A stretch of 64,000 nt of DNA from an uncultured Aquimarina sp. (GTDB lineage: Bacteria > Bacteroidota > Bacteroidia > Flavobacteriales > Flavobacteriaceae). The position numbers and the translations under genes are program-made. The notes under the pieces were generated by a model. It ran no database searches. It was not told the DNA's origin and saw nothing but the letters and a program-made list of their open reading frames with translations. The stretch lies in contig CANMLL010000019.1 in assembly GCA_947498775.1 (NCBI GenBank), forward strand, positions 1 through 64,000, in the 5' to 3' direction. This document shows positions 43,016 through 52,153 of this stretch, in pieces. Every line of letters begins with the position of its first letter. Position 1 is the first letter of the stretch.

Positions 43016-45343
43016 CTATGCTTTTTCGACTTTAACAGCACATTTTTTATAGTCTGGTTCTTTAGAAATCGGACAAAAAGCATCCAGAGTAACGTCATTG
43101 ATCATCATGTTTTCATCAAAGAAGGGTACAAAAACCTGGCCTTTGGTAGGCAACCCTCTTTCATTTATTGATGCGGGTAATATACATGACCCTCTACGCG
43201 AAATTATTTTTATATTTTCTCCATTTCTAATTCCCAATGCTTTTGCATCTTCTGGATGAAACTCGGCATAAGCACTTGGCATCGCTTTATGTAGCACAGG
43301 AATCCTACGTGTCATAGAGCCCGTATGCCAATGTTCGATAACTCTTCCGGTATTGAGCCAAAAAGGGTATGTTGCATCCGGAACCTCGGGAGCGGGTTCA
43401 TAAGGTCGTTGCCAAATCACAGCTTTGCCGTCTGGTTTCCCATAGAAATGAAAATCTTCTCCATTAGAACATGCAGGATCATATTTTGCATTGAAGCGCC
43501 ATTGTGTAGATTTTCCATCTACATACGGCCAGATTACCCCCGATTCTTTCTTTAGAACTTCTAATGGAGCCATTCCATGTTTTGCTCCTTCATGAAACTG
43601 TCTGTATTCGTTGTAAATTTCTTCAACATGATTTTCTTCACTATATGGAAATAAATCACCATAACCCATTCGTTTTGCAACTTCAATAGTCATCCATGCG
43701 TCTGGAGTTGTTTCTCCTGGACCCTCTACCATTTTATCCCAATGTTGCGTTCTTCGTTCTGAGTTTCCGTATAAACCACTTTTTTCTATGTGCCATGATG
43801 CTGGTAAAATAACATCAGCAACATCAGATGTTGGTGTTGGAAAAACGTCTGAAACCACTACAAAACAAGAGTCTTTTTCCATACCTGGACGATAACGACT
43901 TGTTTTAGGTAATGAAACCAGTGGATTTGTTACTTGGGTCCAAATAAATTTAATATCTCCACGATCGACTGCTCTAAACATTTCTGTAGCATGATACGTT
44001 GGTTTAGCAGGAATACGCTCATAAGGCACTTTCCATATTTTTGCTGCCAGACGTCTATGTTTTTCATTCATTACAACTCCTTTTGGCAACTTATGCGTAA
44101 AAGTACCTACTTCTCTTGCAGTACCACATGCAGAGGGTTGTCCTGTTAATGAAAAGGGTCCATTTCCTGGCTGTGAAATTTTTCCCGTAAGTAGATGAAT
44201 ATTATAAACTAAGTTGTTCATCCATGTTCCTCTGGTATGTTGATTCATTCCCATACACCAGTAGGAAACTACTTTTTTATTTGGATCTCCATAAATAGCC
44301 GCGAGATACTTTATATCTTTTACAGATACTTTGGAGTATTTGGCTACCTTTTCTGGAGTGTAGTCTTCTAAGAACTTTTTGTAGGCTTCAAAATCTATTG
44401 TTGAGGGTTTGTCTTTAAATTTGTAATTATCTTCCAGACCATAACCCATATTAGTTAGTCCTTTGCTGAAATTGCAATGTTTTTCTACAAACGATCTATT
44501 TACCCATCCGTTATTAATAATTTCGTAACAAATAGCATTAGCAACGGCCAAGTCGGTTTGAGGTTCGAATAATATAGATGTATCAGAAGCAGTGCTAGAC
44601 CGTGTTGTGCGTGTAGCAAAATCAATAATCTTGGCGCCTCTTCTACTTTTTTGTTCTAACATTCTAGAGAATAATACAGGATGCATTTCTGCCATATTAT
44701 TTCCCCATGTGATAAAATAATCTGCATGCTCAATATCCTCATAACAGCCCATAGGTTCATCGGCTCCAAAAGAGGTTAAAAAACCAGCTACGGCACTAGC
44801 CATGCATAACCGAGCATTACAATCCAGATTGTTTGTGCCAATAGCACCTTTCATTAATTTAGATGCAACATACCCTTCGGGTATTGTTGATTGTCCAGAG
44901 GTATACATGGCTACCGCATCTTTACCATGTTTCTCAATAGTTTCTTTCATCTTATTGGCAACAATGTCCAAAGCCTCATTAAGAGGTGTTTTTATGTATT
45001 GTCCGTTTTTCTTTACCAAAGCATGGGTTAGTCTATCTTTTGATTGGATACACATGGTTTGATGATATCCTTTTACACAAAGTAATCCTTTGTTTACAGG
45101 GCTGTTAGGATCTCCTTTTACGGCTACAGCTTTTCCATTTTCGGTACCCACCAAAATACCACATCCCACACCACAAAATCTACATGGACCTTTTTTCCAA
45201 TCTAAGTTTGCACTATTTGGTATACCTTCTTCCTGCTGATCTGCAAATAGTATTCCTGGAAACATAGTTGCAGCTGCTGTCATTGCAGATAACATTGCCA
45301 TTTTTTTAATAAAACTTCTTCTATTGGTTTGCGAGGTGTACAT
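43016..45343 (-). CDS. napA: periplasmic nitrate reductase catalytic subunit
   Basis: 775 residues. Twin-arginine signal (RRSFIKKMAM). The 4Fe-4S site uses Cys54, Cys57, Cys61 and Cys89; Cys180 in DCNARLCMASAV is the molybdenum ligand of NapA. It reduces nitrate to nitrite in the periplasm with Mo-bis-MGD. Somewhat shorter than proteobacterial NapA (about 830) as in monomeric types. Second gene of the napD-A-B-tetraheme-FeS-NrfD operon. Confidence 0.95.
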   Translation of the reverse strand: MYTSQTNRRSFIKKMAMLSAMTAAATMFPGILFADQQEEGIPNSANLDWKKGPCRFCGVGCGILVGTENGKAVAVKGDPNSPVNKGLLCVKGYHQTMCIQSKDRLTHALVKKNGQYIKTPLNEALDIVANKMKETIEKHGKDAVAMYTSGQSTIPEGYVASKLMKGAIGTNNLDCNARLCMASAVAGFLTSFGADEPMGCYEDIEHADYFITWGNNMAEMHPVLFSRMLEQKSRRGAKIIDFATRTTRSSTASDTSILFEPQTDLAVANAICYEIINNGWVNRSFVEKHCNFSKGLTNMGYGLEDNYKFKDKPSTIDFEAYKKFLEDYTPEKVAKYSKVSVKDIKYLAAIYGDPNKKVVSYWCMGMNQHTRGTWMNNLVYNIHLLTGKISQPGNGPFSLTGQPSACGTAREVGTFTHKLPKGVVMNEKHRRLAAKIWKVPYERIPAKPTYHATEMFRAVDRGDIKFIWTQVTNPLVSLPKTSRYRPGMEKDSCFVVVSDVFPTPTSDVADVILPASWHIEKSGLYGNSERRTQHWDKMVEGPGETTPDAWMTIEVAKRMGYGDLFPYSEENHVEEIYNEYRQFHEGAKHGMAPLEVLKKESGVIWPYVDGKSTQWRFNAKYDPACSNGEDFHFYGKPDGKAVIWQRPYEPAPEVPDATYPFWLNTGRVIEHWHTGSMTRRIPVLHKAMPSAYAEFHPEDAKALGIRNGENIKIISRRGSCILPASINERGLPTKGQVFVPFFDENMMINDVTLDAFCPISKEPDYKKCAVKVEKA

Positions 45344-45347
45344 AGTG

Positions 45348-45587
45348 TTAGTTGTTTTTTGGTGTATTAAATCCAGAAACTAGAGCCAGTAGTTTTAGGC
45401 TATTAATAGTTTCTAATTTTTCTTTTAGAAGGTTTTCTTCACTCTCATTTTCAGTTTCAGTAACCAAAATGAGTACCTCTTTATTCTGAGCGGGCATGAT
45501 TTCGCATTGTTCTATAGAAGATAGCGCTTGAATGAGTTGTTCTTTCTTGCCCGAATGCGGGTGGGCCAAATAGCTCTTGATAGGCAT
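45348..45587 (-). CDS. napD: NapD signal-peptide chaperone
   Basis: 79 residues, ferredoxin-like fold, with SYLAHPHSGKKEQLIQALSSIEQCEIMPAQNK and a second strand pair, as in NapD. It binds the NapA twin-arginine signal until the cofactor is inserted. First gene of the nap operon; 4 bp before napA. Confidence 0.8.
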   Translation of the reverse strand: MPIKSYLAHPHSGKKEQLIQALSSIEQCEIMPAQNKEVLILVTETENESEENLLKEKLETINSLKLLALVSGFNTPKNN

Positions 45588-45644
45588 ATTTTTGGTTTAA
45601 GGTTTTTTATAATGATATCTAGAATCGATAATTTCTATTTCTTT

Positions 45645-45666
45645 ATTGAAAAATTAATTTTTCAAT
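45645..45666. promoter_or_regulatory. 22-bp perfect palindrome upstream of napD
   Basis: ATTGAAAAATT and its exact complement, centred 68 bp ahead of napD, between napD and the end of the porin gene. It may be a regulator site for the nap operon or a terminator of the porin gene. No consensus -7 box at 33 bp, so it is not of the FNR class. Confidence 0.5.
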
Positions 45667-45704
45667 ACAACCTCTTCATTAAGTGACTAATAAGGTAGGT
45701 ATTT

Positions 45705-46988
45705 TTATTCAATATTTTTTTTGAAATCTGTGGTAAAAAGATTAGGATTGATAATCAATTGTGCCCATCCCCAATTATTGGTATTGTCATGAGGTCTTCC
45801 TCCCTTAATCAGGCTCATGCTTTCTGAAGCAAACATGTGTGAATACCCTAGGTTCAGTTTTACATTTTTTATGATTTTTTGAGTAAATACAACATCTACT
45901 TCTGTACCTAGATATTTATCTTCGTCGGCAGTTAGATCTGCATTGGCCATAAAATAGTGTCCTTTTAATAATAAATTAGATTTCTCTCCGGTTGTAAAAA
46001 CAACTTTACCATACACGTCATTCAGCCCCACATTATTAGCATGATTACCTACATAGAAGTAATCCATATATCCGTTGAATTTATGGTTGGTGCCATATAG
46101 CGGGAAAAAAGATTTGTTTTTATCGTCTCCATCCTGATCTGTTCCGCTTAATACCTCTATACCCAATCCATAAAGTATTTTTCCTGGTTTATAGGTAACT
46201 TCCAGAGAGGCTTGATAGGCACTTAGGTCTGTATCGGCATCAGCTTTTCCAAATTGATAATACGCACTACCTGCAAAGTTGATTTTACCAACGGGGAATG
46301 TAAAGTAAGAGCCTGCGGTTTGTCTGTAAAAAGTTCCATTGGGTTCATCGTTGGCTACTCCCGTAAATTTTTGAAATCCAGTATTCAAAAAGAGGAAGCT
46401 GGCAGAAGTCTTTTCCCAGTTCTTTTTTAGATACGCATATTGCATAGCTTTGTATGTAAAGAAACCTTGGATATTAAATCCGCTACCTTCATTAGGTTGT
46501 CCTTCTTGGCTGAAAGCGGCTCCAATATCAGCTTTAAATGTTTCACTTTCATACTTAATCAATGCTGCGTCATGAAAGCGTCCTTGCATGGCCCAATCCA
46601 GCCCACCAAAAATACGTTGGTCATCATAAGAAATTACTTGTCTACCGGCTTTTAAGGACCAGTTGTCGTCAAGGAAAATCTGTCCCCATGCCTGAAATAA
46701 CGAAAATGAATCGTTTCCATCATTAAGTAATATTTGGCGTGTATCACCCCAGGTGCTTACATCCTGAATACTAAGAAACAGCTTAAGTCTTTCTTGTTGA
46801 TATCCGATATTAAGTCTTGAACGTTGCGTTACAAAAGCTGCTGGATCTGCATCATCGGGGAATAAATTGTTAAAACCATGTCGGTATTCGAATCGTGCTC
46901 TTAGATCAGCATCGACTGTTAATTGTGAAAATGTGTTGGTTGTAAAAATTATAAAGAAGAAGGTGAGAAGTGGTTTGCTTATTTTCAT
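45705..46988 (-). CDS. alginate-export-type outer-membrane beta-barrel protein
   Basis: 427 residues from the ATG at 46988 (a TTG at 46991 is in frame but unneeded). Signal peptide (MKISKPLLTFFFIIFTTNTFSQ), then amphipathic beta strands with many aromatic-ended repeats such as GWAQLIINPNLF near the C-terminus. It resembles the alginate export family of 18-strand porins. Position directly ahead of the nap genes suggests a role in nitrate passage, which is an inference. Operator at 47047-47058. Confidence 0.7.
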   Translation of the reverse strand: MKISKPLLTFFFIIFTTNTFSQLTVDADLRARFEYRHGFNNLFPDDADPAAFVTQRSRLNIGYQQERLKLFLSIQDVSTWGDTRQILLNDGNDSFSLFQAWGQIFLDDNWSLKAGRQVISYDDQRIFGGLDWAMQGRFHDAALIKYESETFKADIGAAFSQEGQPNEGSGFNIQGFFTYKAMQYAYLKKNWEKTSASFLFLNTGFQKFTGVANDEPNGTFYRQTAGSYFTFPVGKINFAGSAYYQFGKADADTDLSAYQASLEVTYKPGKILYGLGIEVLSGTDQDGDDKNKSFFPLYGTNHKFNGYMDYFYVGNHANNVGLNDVYGKVVFTTGEKSNLLLKGHYFMANADLTADEDKYLGTEVDVVFTQKIIKNVKLNLGYSHMFASESMSLIKGGRPHDNTNNWGWAQLIINPNLFTTDFKKNIE

Positions 46989-46994
46989 CAAAAG

Positions 46995-47017
46995 TGTGAT
47001 ATTGGTTTAGTATCACA
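46995..47017 (-). promoter_or_regulatory. TGTGATA-N9-TATCACA dyad in the porin promoter
   Basis: Perfect 7-bp arms, 46995-47001 and 47011-47017. The right arm overlaps the predicted -7 box (47016-47023), as expected of a repressor site or a leader hairpin. Confidence 0.45.
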
Positions 47018-47046
47018 AATGTTAATCTAAAATTTTTGTTAAAACA

Positions 47047-47058
47047 TGATTTTTATCA
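47047..47058 (-). promoter_or_regulatory. FNR/FixK-like operator for the porin gene
   Basis: TGATttttATCA with minus-strand -7-like AACATTTG at 47016-47023, centre distance 33 bp. Confidence 0.7.
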
Positions 47059-47089
47059 TGTATTAATTCATCCGATTTTAGATGAGTTA

Positions 47090-48439
47090 CTATATTCTAA
47101 ACTGGTACTGCAATACAAACATCCATTTACGACCATTTTCCTTAATTCTATTTCCGTGATTATAAAATACAGGACGATTTTGAGTATTTAAAGTAAGCTT
47201 AGAAAAGTGACCATTCAAAAACCAGTTAATCCCCAGATCAAGAGCTGTCATTGGATCAGACAACCGATCAAAATCCGAATATTGAATTCTTCCATAGGGT
47301 TGCAGCTGTCCTGTACTATTATTTTTACCCATTTTTGGAAACAAATACCCTAGTTGGTAGAGTAATGAAGTTCCTGTTCCTAAAACAGGAAATGCATTTC
47401 CCTTACCGTTCAAAGAAGCATTTTCTGAATCCAAACCATTTGTTGAATTATTGGCCCCAATTGAACGTAAATAATTTGGGCCAAAATCATATTCGAAAAC
47501 TCCCAGATATGAAGTTAATACAGTGCCTTTCTTTTTGTTAATAGGTAGATCAAGAAATATATCGGCTGAAAGTAAATTCATGTTGTGAAACCTCTCTTGC
47601 CCTTGATTAAGTGAACAAAGGGCATCAGACTGAAATTTGAATCCCAAACCAAGAGAGAGTATCTTTTTTGCTCCCAGATACGTTCCAGAATACGAAGCAT
47701 ATTTGTTGCTTTCAGATTCTAAGAACGCATATTTTATATACCCTGCATATTGCATGTTAGAAGGGCTTCTGGCAAACTCGGCAATACCTTCTTTTGGATT
47801 GGTAGGAATAGTGCTATTTGTTGGTATTGGAAATGGTTTGGATACCAGGAATCGATAGTCGAATTTATAAAGTTTACCCTTGGTAAAAATACTTAGATTT
47901 CGCAATAGGTCATCAGTTGTGTTTACCGTAGGAAGCGCGATAAACGGAACATCAATTATCATTAATTTGGAAGTACTTGGTGCAGAAAAACGGGATAAGC
48001 CATTCCATAAGGATTTACCACCGCCAATGCTGAGTTTTTCTGAAAAATTATATTCGGCATATGCATCCAAGAGTTTTATAGCAGGTCCTCTGGAGGAAAG
48101 ATAGTTAAGGTTGTTTGTTCCGAATTGTGTATAGATAAAAAGGTGATCTGAAACCTGACTTTTGATACCAATACGAAATCTTCGAATCGATATATCTGCA
48201 GTTGTTTCTTCTAATTCATCATTGACCAAACTGCCTGGATTATTTTGGTTAACTCTACCGGATAATTGAACATAGGTGTGTAATCCAATCCAATGATTTT
48301 GATCTCCATTTAAATACCACTTAAAGGGTTTGTTAGCAAAAGATTTAGCCTTTTGATTCTCAATTTGTTGAGCATTGCTGTGGTTAAACAAGGATATAAG
48401 AATCCCTATGAAAATCAATATGGTTTTTTTGAAATTCAT
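47090..48439 (-). CDS. phosphate-selective-porin-like outer-membrane protein
   Basis: 449 residues with a signal peptide (about 1-23, ending HSNAQQ). The barrel begins with WIGLHTYVQLSGRVN and ends with QYQFRI, an aromatic-rich C-terminus usual for outer-membrane barrels; several strands contain the pattern of the OprO/OprP-type porin family. Substrate unknown. No operator of either class upstream. Confidence 0.7.
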   Translation of the reverse strand: MNFKKTILIFIGILISLFNHSNAQQIENQKAKSFANKPFKWYLNGDQNHWIGLHTYVQLSGRVNQNNPGSLVNDELEETTADISIRRFRIGIKSQVSDHLFIYTQFGTNNLNYLSSRGPAIKLLDAYAEYNFSEKLSIGGGKSLWNGLSRFSAPSTSKLMIIDVPFIALPTVNTTDDLLRNLSIFTKGKLYKFDYRFLVSKPFPIPTNSTIPTNPKEGIAEFARSPSNMQYAGYIKYAFLESESNKYASYSGTYLGAKKILSLGLGFKFQSDALCSLNQGQERFHNMNLLSADIFLDLPINKKKGTVLTSYLGVFEYDFGPNYLRSIGANNSTNGLDSENASLNGKGNAFPVLGTGTSLLYQLGYLFPKMGKNNSTGQLQPYGRIQYSDFDRLSDPMTALDLGINWFLNGHFSKLTLNTQNRPVFYNHGNRIKENGRKWMFVLQYQFRI

Positions 48440-48476
48440 TAATAAAAATGATATGGAATGATTATACCATCATTAA

Positions 48477-48502
48477 GAGCACTCCAAAATTTCGGAGTGC
48501 TC
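48477..48502 (-). terminator. hairpin downstream of pckA
   Basis: Nine-bp perfect stem GAGCACTCC (48477-48485) and GGAGTGCTC (48494-48502) with an 8-nt loop, located between the pckA stop codon and the porin gene. Confidence 0.7.
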
Positions 48503-48549
48503 AAGCTGACAGCATTTAGAAAATTAGTATTTAAATGTTAGCAAAGTTA

Positions 48550-50175
48550 TTAAACGTGCTCTCCTAAATGATGGTGCTCATCGATTAGTGGTCCACCCTC
48601 TATGATTTGCTGAGATGCCTGGTTGGCAAACTTTTCAAAATTAAGATGGAAAGAGTGTGCCAGTTGAATAGCTTTACTCACATAAGCTCCTTTTTGCAAC
48701 CAGGTATTCATAGGGTCAAGAATTTCTGAAGGTACACCAGGACAATATTCTGGCATGAATAATCCAAAAATAGGATGTTGTTCATAATTAACCTTGTTTA
48801 ATTTTCCTTCAAGAATTGCAGATATCATGGCTCTGGTATGTCTTAGCCTGATACGAGATCCTACACCATAAGGTCCACCGCTCCACCCAGTGTTGATTAA
48901 CCAAACATTTACTCCTGCTTCTTCCATTTTTTTACTTAGCATCTCTGCATATACCGTTGGGTGTAATGGCATGAATGGCTCTCCAAAACACGCAGAGAAT
49001 GATGGTACAGGTTCAGTAATTCCAGCTTCGGTACCAGCAACTTTTGCAGTATATCCTGAAATGAAGTGATAGGCAGCCTGGCCGGGTGTTAATTTTGATA
49101 CAGGGGGCAATACACCAAAAGCATCACAAGTTAAAAAGAAGATGTTTTTAGGATTTTTTGCGTATGACGGTTGCTGAATGTTATCAATATGATATATAGG
49201 ATAGCTTACACGTGTATTTTGGGTAATGGAGCTATCTTCAAAGTCTACCTCACCATTTTCTTTAAAAACTACGTTTTCCAGAATAGCTCCTGGTTTTATA
49301 GCTCTATAAATATCGGGTTCTTTTTCTTCGGTTAGATCAATAACTTTTGCGTAGCAACCTCCTTCAAAATTGAAGATCGTATTTTCTGCTGTCCATCCAT
49401 GTTCATCATCTCCAATAAGTTTACGATCTGGATCTGCTGATAGTGTAGTTTTTCCGGTACCAGATAGTCCAAAAAAGATTGCTGTATCACCTAGTTCGCC
49501 TACATTGGCAGAACAGTGCATGGGTAGTACATTCTTTTCAACAGGAAGGATCATATTTAAGGCAGAGAAAATTCCTTTTTTCATTTCACCTGTATATGCA
49601 GAACCTCCTACTAATGCAATCTTTTTGGTGAAGTTTAAAATAGAAAAGTTTCCTTGTCTGATTCCATATGCTGCTGGATCTTTTGCTTCGTATCCAGGTG
49701 CACAAAGTACCAACCATTCTTCTTGAAAGTTCTCTAATTCAGATTCCTCACAGCGCAGGAACATATTGTAAATAAACATGTTTGACCAAGGGTATTCTGT
49801 AATCGTACGTACATTCATTTTATACTCTGGATCTGCACAGACATAAGCGTCTCTTACATAAAGTTCTTTTCCGGATAAGTAATTGATAATTTCATCTTGA
49901 AGAAGGTCAAACTTATCGGGATCAATGGGTTTGTTAGTTTTACCCCACCAAACTTTATCTTTGGTGTATTCATCTTTTACCAAGAAACGGTCTTGTGGAG
50001 ATCTTCCTGTGAACTTTCCGGTATTGATAGCAAGAGTCCCATTAGGAGTTTCTTTTCCCATCCCTTTTTCAAGGACGATTTCCTGAAGTTTTTCTGGAGA
50101 AAGATTATAGTGGACCGTAGTGTTCTTTAATCCGTATTTCTCTAAGTTTACATTTGTTTTTAATACATTTTCCAT
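48550..50175 (-). CDS. pckA: ATP-dependent phosphoenolpyruvate carboxykinase
   Basis: 541 residues, the normal length. It interconverts oxaloacetate and PEP, the first step of gluconeogenesis, or works in reverse in fermentative CO2 fixation. Visible motifs are the kinase-1 P-loop FFGLSGTGKTTLS, LIGDDEHGW (metal site) and GGSAYTGEMKKG. It follows the SLC13 transporter gene by 35 bp and the USP gene lies further upstream, so the three may share a promoter at 53030. Confidence 0.95.
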   Translation of the reverse strand: MENVLKTNVNLEKYGLKNTTVHYNLSPEKLQEIVLEKGMGKETPNGTLAINTGKFTGRSPQDRFLVKDEYTKDKVWWGKTNKPIDPDKFDLLQDEIINYLSGKELYVRDAYVCADPEYKMNVRTITEYPWSNMFIYNMFLRCEESELENFQEEWLVLCAPGYEAKDPAAYGIRQGNFSILNFTKKIALVGGSAYTGEMKKGIFSALNMILPVEKNVLPMHCSANVGELGDTAIFFGLSGTGKTTLSADPDRKLIGDDEHGWTAENTIFNFEGGCYAKVIDLTEEKEPDIYRAIKPGAILENVVFKENGEVDFEDSSITQNTRVSYPIYHIDNIQQPSYAKNPKNIFFLTCDAFGVLPPVSKLTPGQAAYHFISGYTAKVAGTEAGITEPVPSFSACFGEPFMPLHPTVYAEMLSKKMEEAGVNVWLINTGWSGGPYGVGSRIRLRHTRAMISAILEGKLNKVNYEQHPIFGLFMPEYCPGVPSEILDPMNTWLQKGAYVSKAIQLAHSFHLNFEKFANQASQQIIEGGPLIDEHHHLGEHV

Positions 50176-50210
50176 TTTCTAAATAATTTAAATTTTTAAT
50201 AATTTGTCGG

Positions 50211-52049
50211 TTAAAAGGGCCATAGTATTGGCACCAGGAATAGGGTCGTTGCAAAAAATAGTATGAGTAAGGGTGTTCCCACTTTTACATAATCCAAGAA
50301 TTTATAGCCTCCAGCAGAAAGTACCATGGCGTTGGTGGTGGTTCCGATCGGAGTTAGAAATGCTGTCGAAGCACTTATAGCGACTGCAATCATTATAGGT
50401 TTAGGAGAAATTCCTAAACTAGTCGCTGCCAGAATTGCAATTGGAGCCATTAATACTGCTGTTGCAGAATTGTTGATGAACTGGCTAAAAATAGTAGTTA
50501 GTAGGAAGATACCTCCCAGCAATGCTACCGGATGGATAGCACCCAAATAGGTCACTAAACTATCAGCAGCCATTTGTGCAGCACCGGTTTTTTGTAATGC
50601 AGTACCCATAGGGATCATGGCAGCTATCATCACCACACTGGTCCAGCTTATTCCTTTATATGCTTTAGAAATAGGTACACAACCAGTTATCAAAATAATA
50701 CCGGCACATACCAAAGCGGCAATTGCCCCGGGAACTATTTTGAATACTAATAAAATGATCATCAATAATAAGGTTCCTAATGCGATGTATGATTTTGGAG
50801 TTAGGTTTTCTACATTTTTAGCCATTCCTTCAGGGCTTCCACAGATAACCAAGTTTTCATACAATTCTTTAAGCTCTCCAATATCTTGCCATGTGCCTCG
50901 TATCAAGAAAGCATCTCCAGCTCTAACAATGATTTCCTTATCCTGAAGAGGTTCATTGTTTCTTGATGCTCCTAAAAGTTGAATATTAAATCTTTCGAAA
51001 TAATCACCGACTTTGATTTTTCTGCCTACAAATAATGATTTGGGAGTTACAATCACTTCGGCCATGCCAACTTCCTGATTAATGAGGTTGTTTTTTAGTT
51101 CTTCCTCTATGGGATCTAATCTCCATAATCCTAATCTGAAATCGATCATGATCTTGTTAATGGCTTCGGTTTCTCCTTTTACTGTGATGATATCGTGATA
51201 CATAAACTCTGTATCTTCTTGAGGAAATTCTATAAAAGGAGGTGTTTTTTTTAATAGGTTTGGATGTCTTCGTTTTAAGCGAATGATCGAAACCTTATAG
51301 GTGTTTTCAAAATCCCATGCCTTGATCTTTGTACCAAGTAATGGAGATATGGACCGAACTCGTAATCTGAAATAATTCTGGTCTACTCGATACGCTTCAA
51401 TCCACTTATGCAATTCTGAATCAATGTTTACAGGTCTATTTCTGGTTTTATAATTTGGAAGTATTTTATAGCCAAAATATCTAAAATATAATATGGATAT
51501 AATCAATAAAGGGAGTCCGATCAAAGCAAACTCGAAAAACGAAAATCCACTGAAACCCTGTTCGATAAGGGCATTGCTTGCAATGATATTTGGAGGTGTT
51601 CCTGTTAATGTTAGTAATCCACCTGTATTAGAGCCAAAAGCAACTGGCATTAGTAATTTTGAAGGTAGGGTTCCAATATTCCAGGCTGCTGAAATAGTTA
51701 CAGGAAGTAAGGTTGCTACCGTTCCTGTATTGCTTACAAAGCCTGATAGTATTCCAGAACCCAAAGTAACAATTACCAGTAGTTTAGGAACGCTTTTACC
51801 TGCCCATTGGATAAATTTATTACCAGCCAAAGCTGTCCATCCGGTTTGAGCAAGACCTTCACCAATAATAAAAAGCGCAGCAATCATAATTACTGTGGCA
51901 TTACTAAACCCACTAAAGGTTTCTGTAATGTTTAAAATACCTGTTAGGAATAAACTTAGCATGGATAATAATGCTACAACATCTGGAGGATATTTGCCCC
52001 ATATAAATAAACTTATAGTGATCACAAAAATGATTAACATGATATACAT
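50211..52049 (-). CDS. SLC13-family permease with TrkA-C domains
   Basis: 612 residues. About ten to twelve membrane helices in two halves (residues 1-200 and 400-612), with the transport motifs SNTGTVATLLP and FINNSATAVLMAP, separated by two soluble RCK/TrkA-C-like domains (about 215-390). These carriers move dicarboxylates, sulfate or similar anions with sodium. The adjacent pckA makes a C4-dicarboxylate substrate plausible; the sulfur genes are 20 kb away. Assignment of substrate is only inferred. Confidence 0.8.
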   Translation of the reverse strand: MYIMLIIFVITISLFIWGKYPPDVVALLSMLSLFLTGILNITETFSGFSNATVIMIAALFIIGEGLAQTGWTALAGNKFIQWAGKSVPKLLVIVTLGSGILSGFVSNTGTVATLLPVTISAAWNIGTLPSKLLMPVAFGSNTGGLLTLTGTPPNIIASNALIEQGFSGFSFFEFALIGLPLLIISILYFRYFGYKILPNYKTRNRPVNIDSELHKWIEAYRVDQNYFRLRVRSISPLLGTKIKAWDFENTYKVSIIRLKRRHPNLLKKTPPFIEFPQEDTEFMYHDIITVKGETEAINKIMIDFRLGLWRLDPIEEELKNNLINQEVGMAEVIVTPKSLFVGRKIKVGDYFERFNIQLLGASRNNEPLQDKEIIVRAGDAFLIRGTWQDIGELKELYENLVICGSPEGMAKNVENLTPKSYIALGTLLLMIILLVFKIVPGAIAALVCAGIILITGCVPISKAYKGISWTSVVMIAAMIPMGTALQKTGAAQMAADSLVTYLGAIHPVALLGGIFLLTTIFSQFINNSATAVLMAPIAILAATSLGISPKPIMIAVAISASTAFLTPIGTTTNAMVLSAGGYKFLDYVKVGTPLLILFFATTLFLVPILWPF

Positions 52050-52153
52050 CTGATACCTCTTTTGAAGTTTGTTTTGAACGATCCTTTATCAATAAGGTTC
52101 GTCTCTTTTTATCTAATTGATTAAAAGCTTTGGGAGCGTTTTTATAATTGTAT

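Noticed and set aside
48440-48476. FNR-like site between the porin and pckA (ATGATATGGAATGATTATACCATCAT)-like stretch
   Set aside because: The arms are imperfect and do not fit TGAY-N4-RTCA, and no -7 box is at 33 bp.
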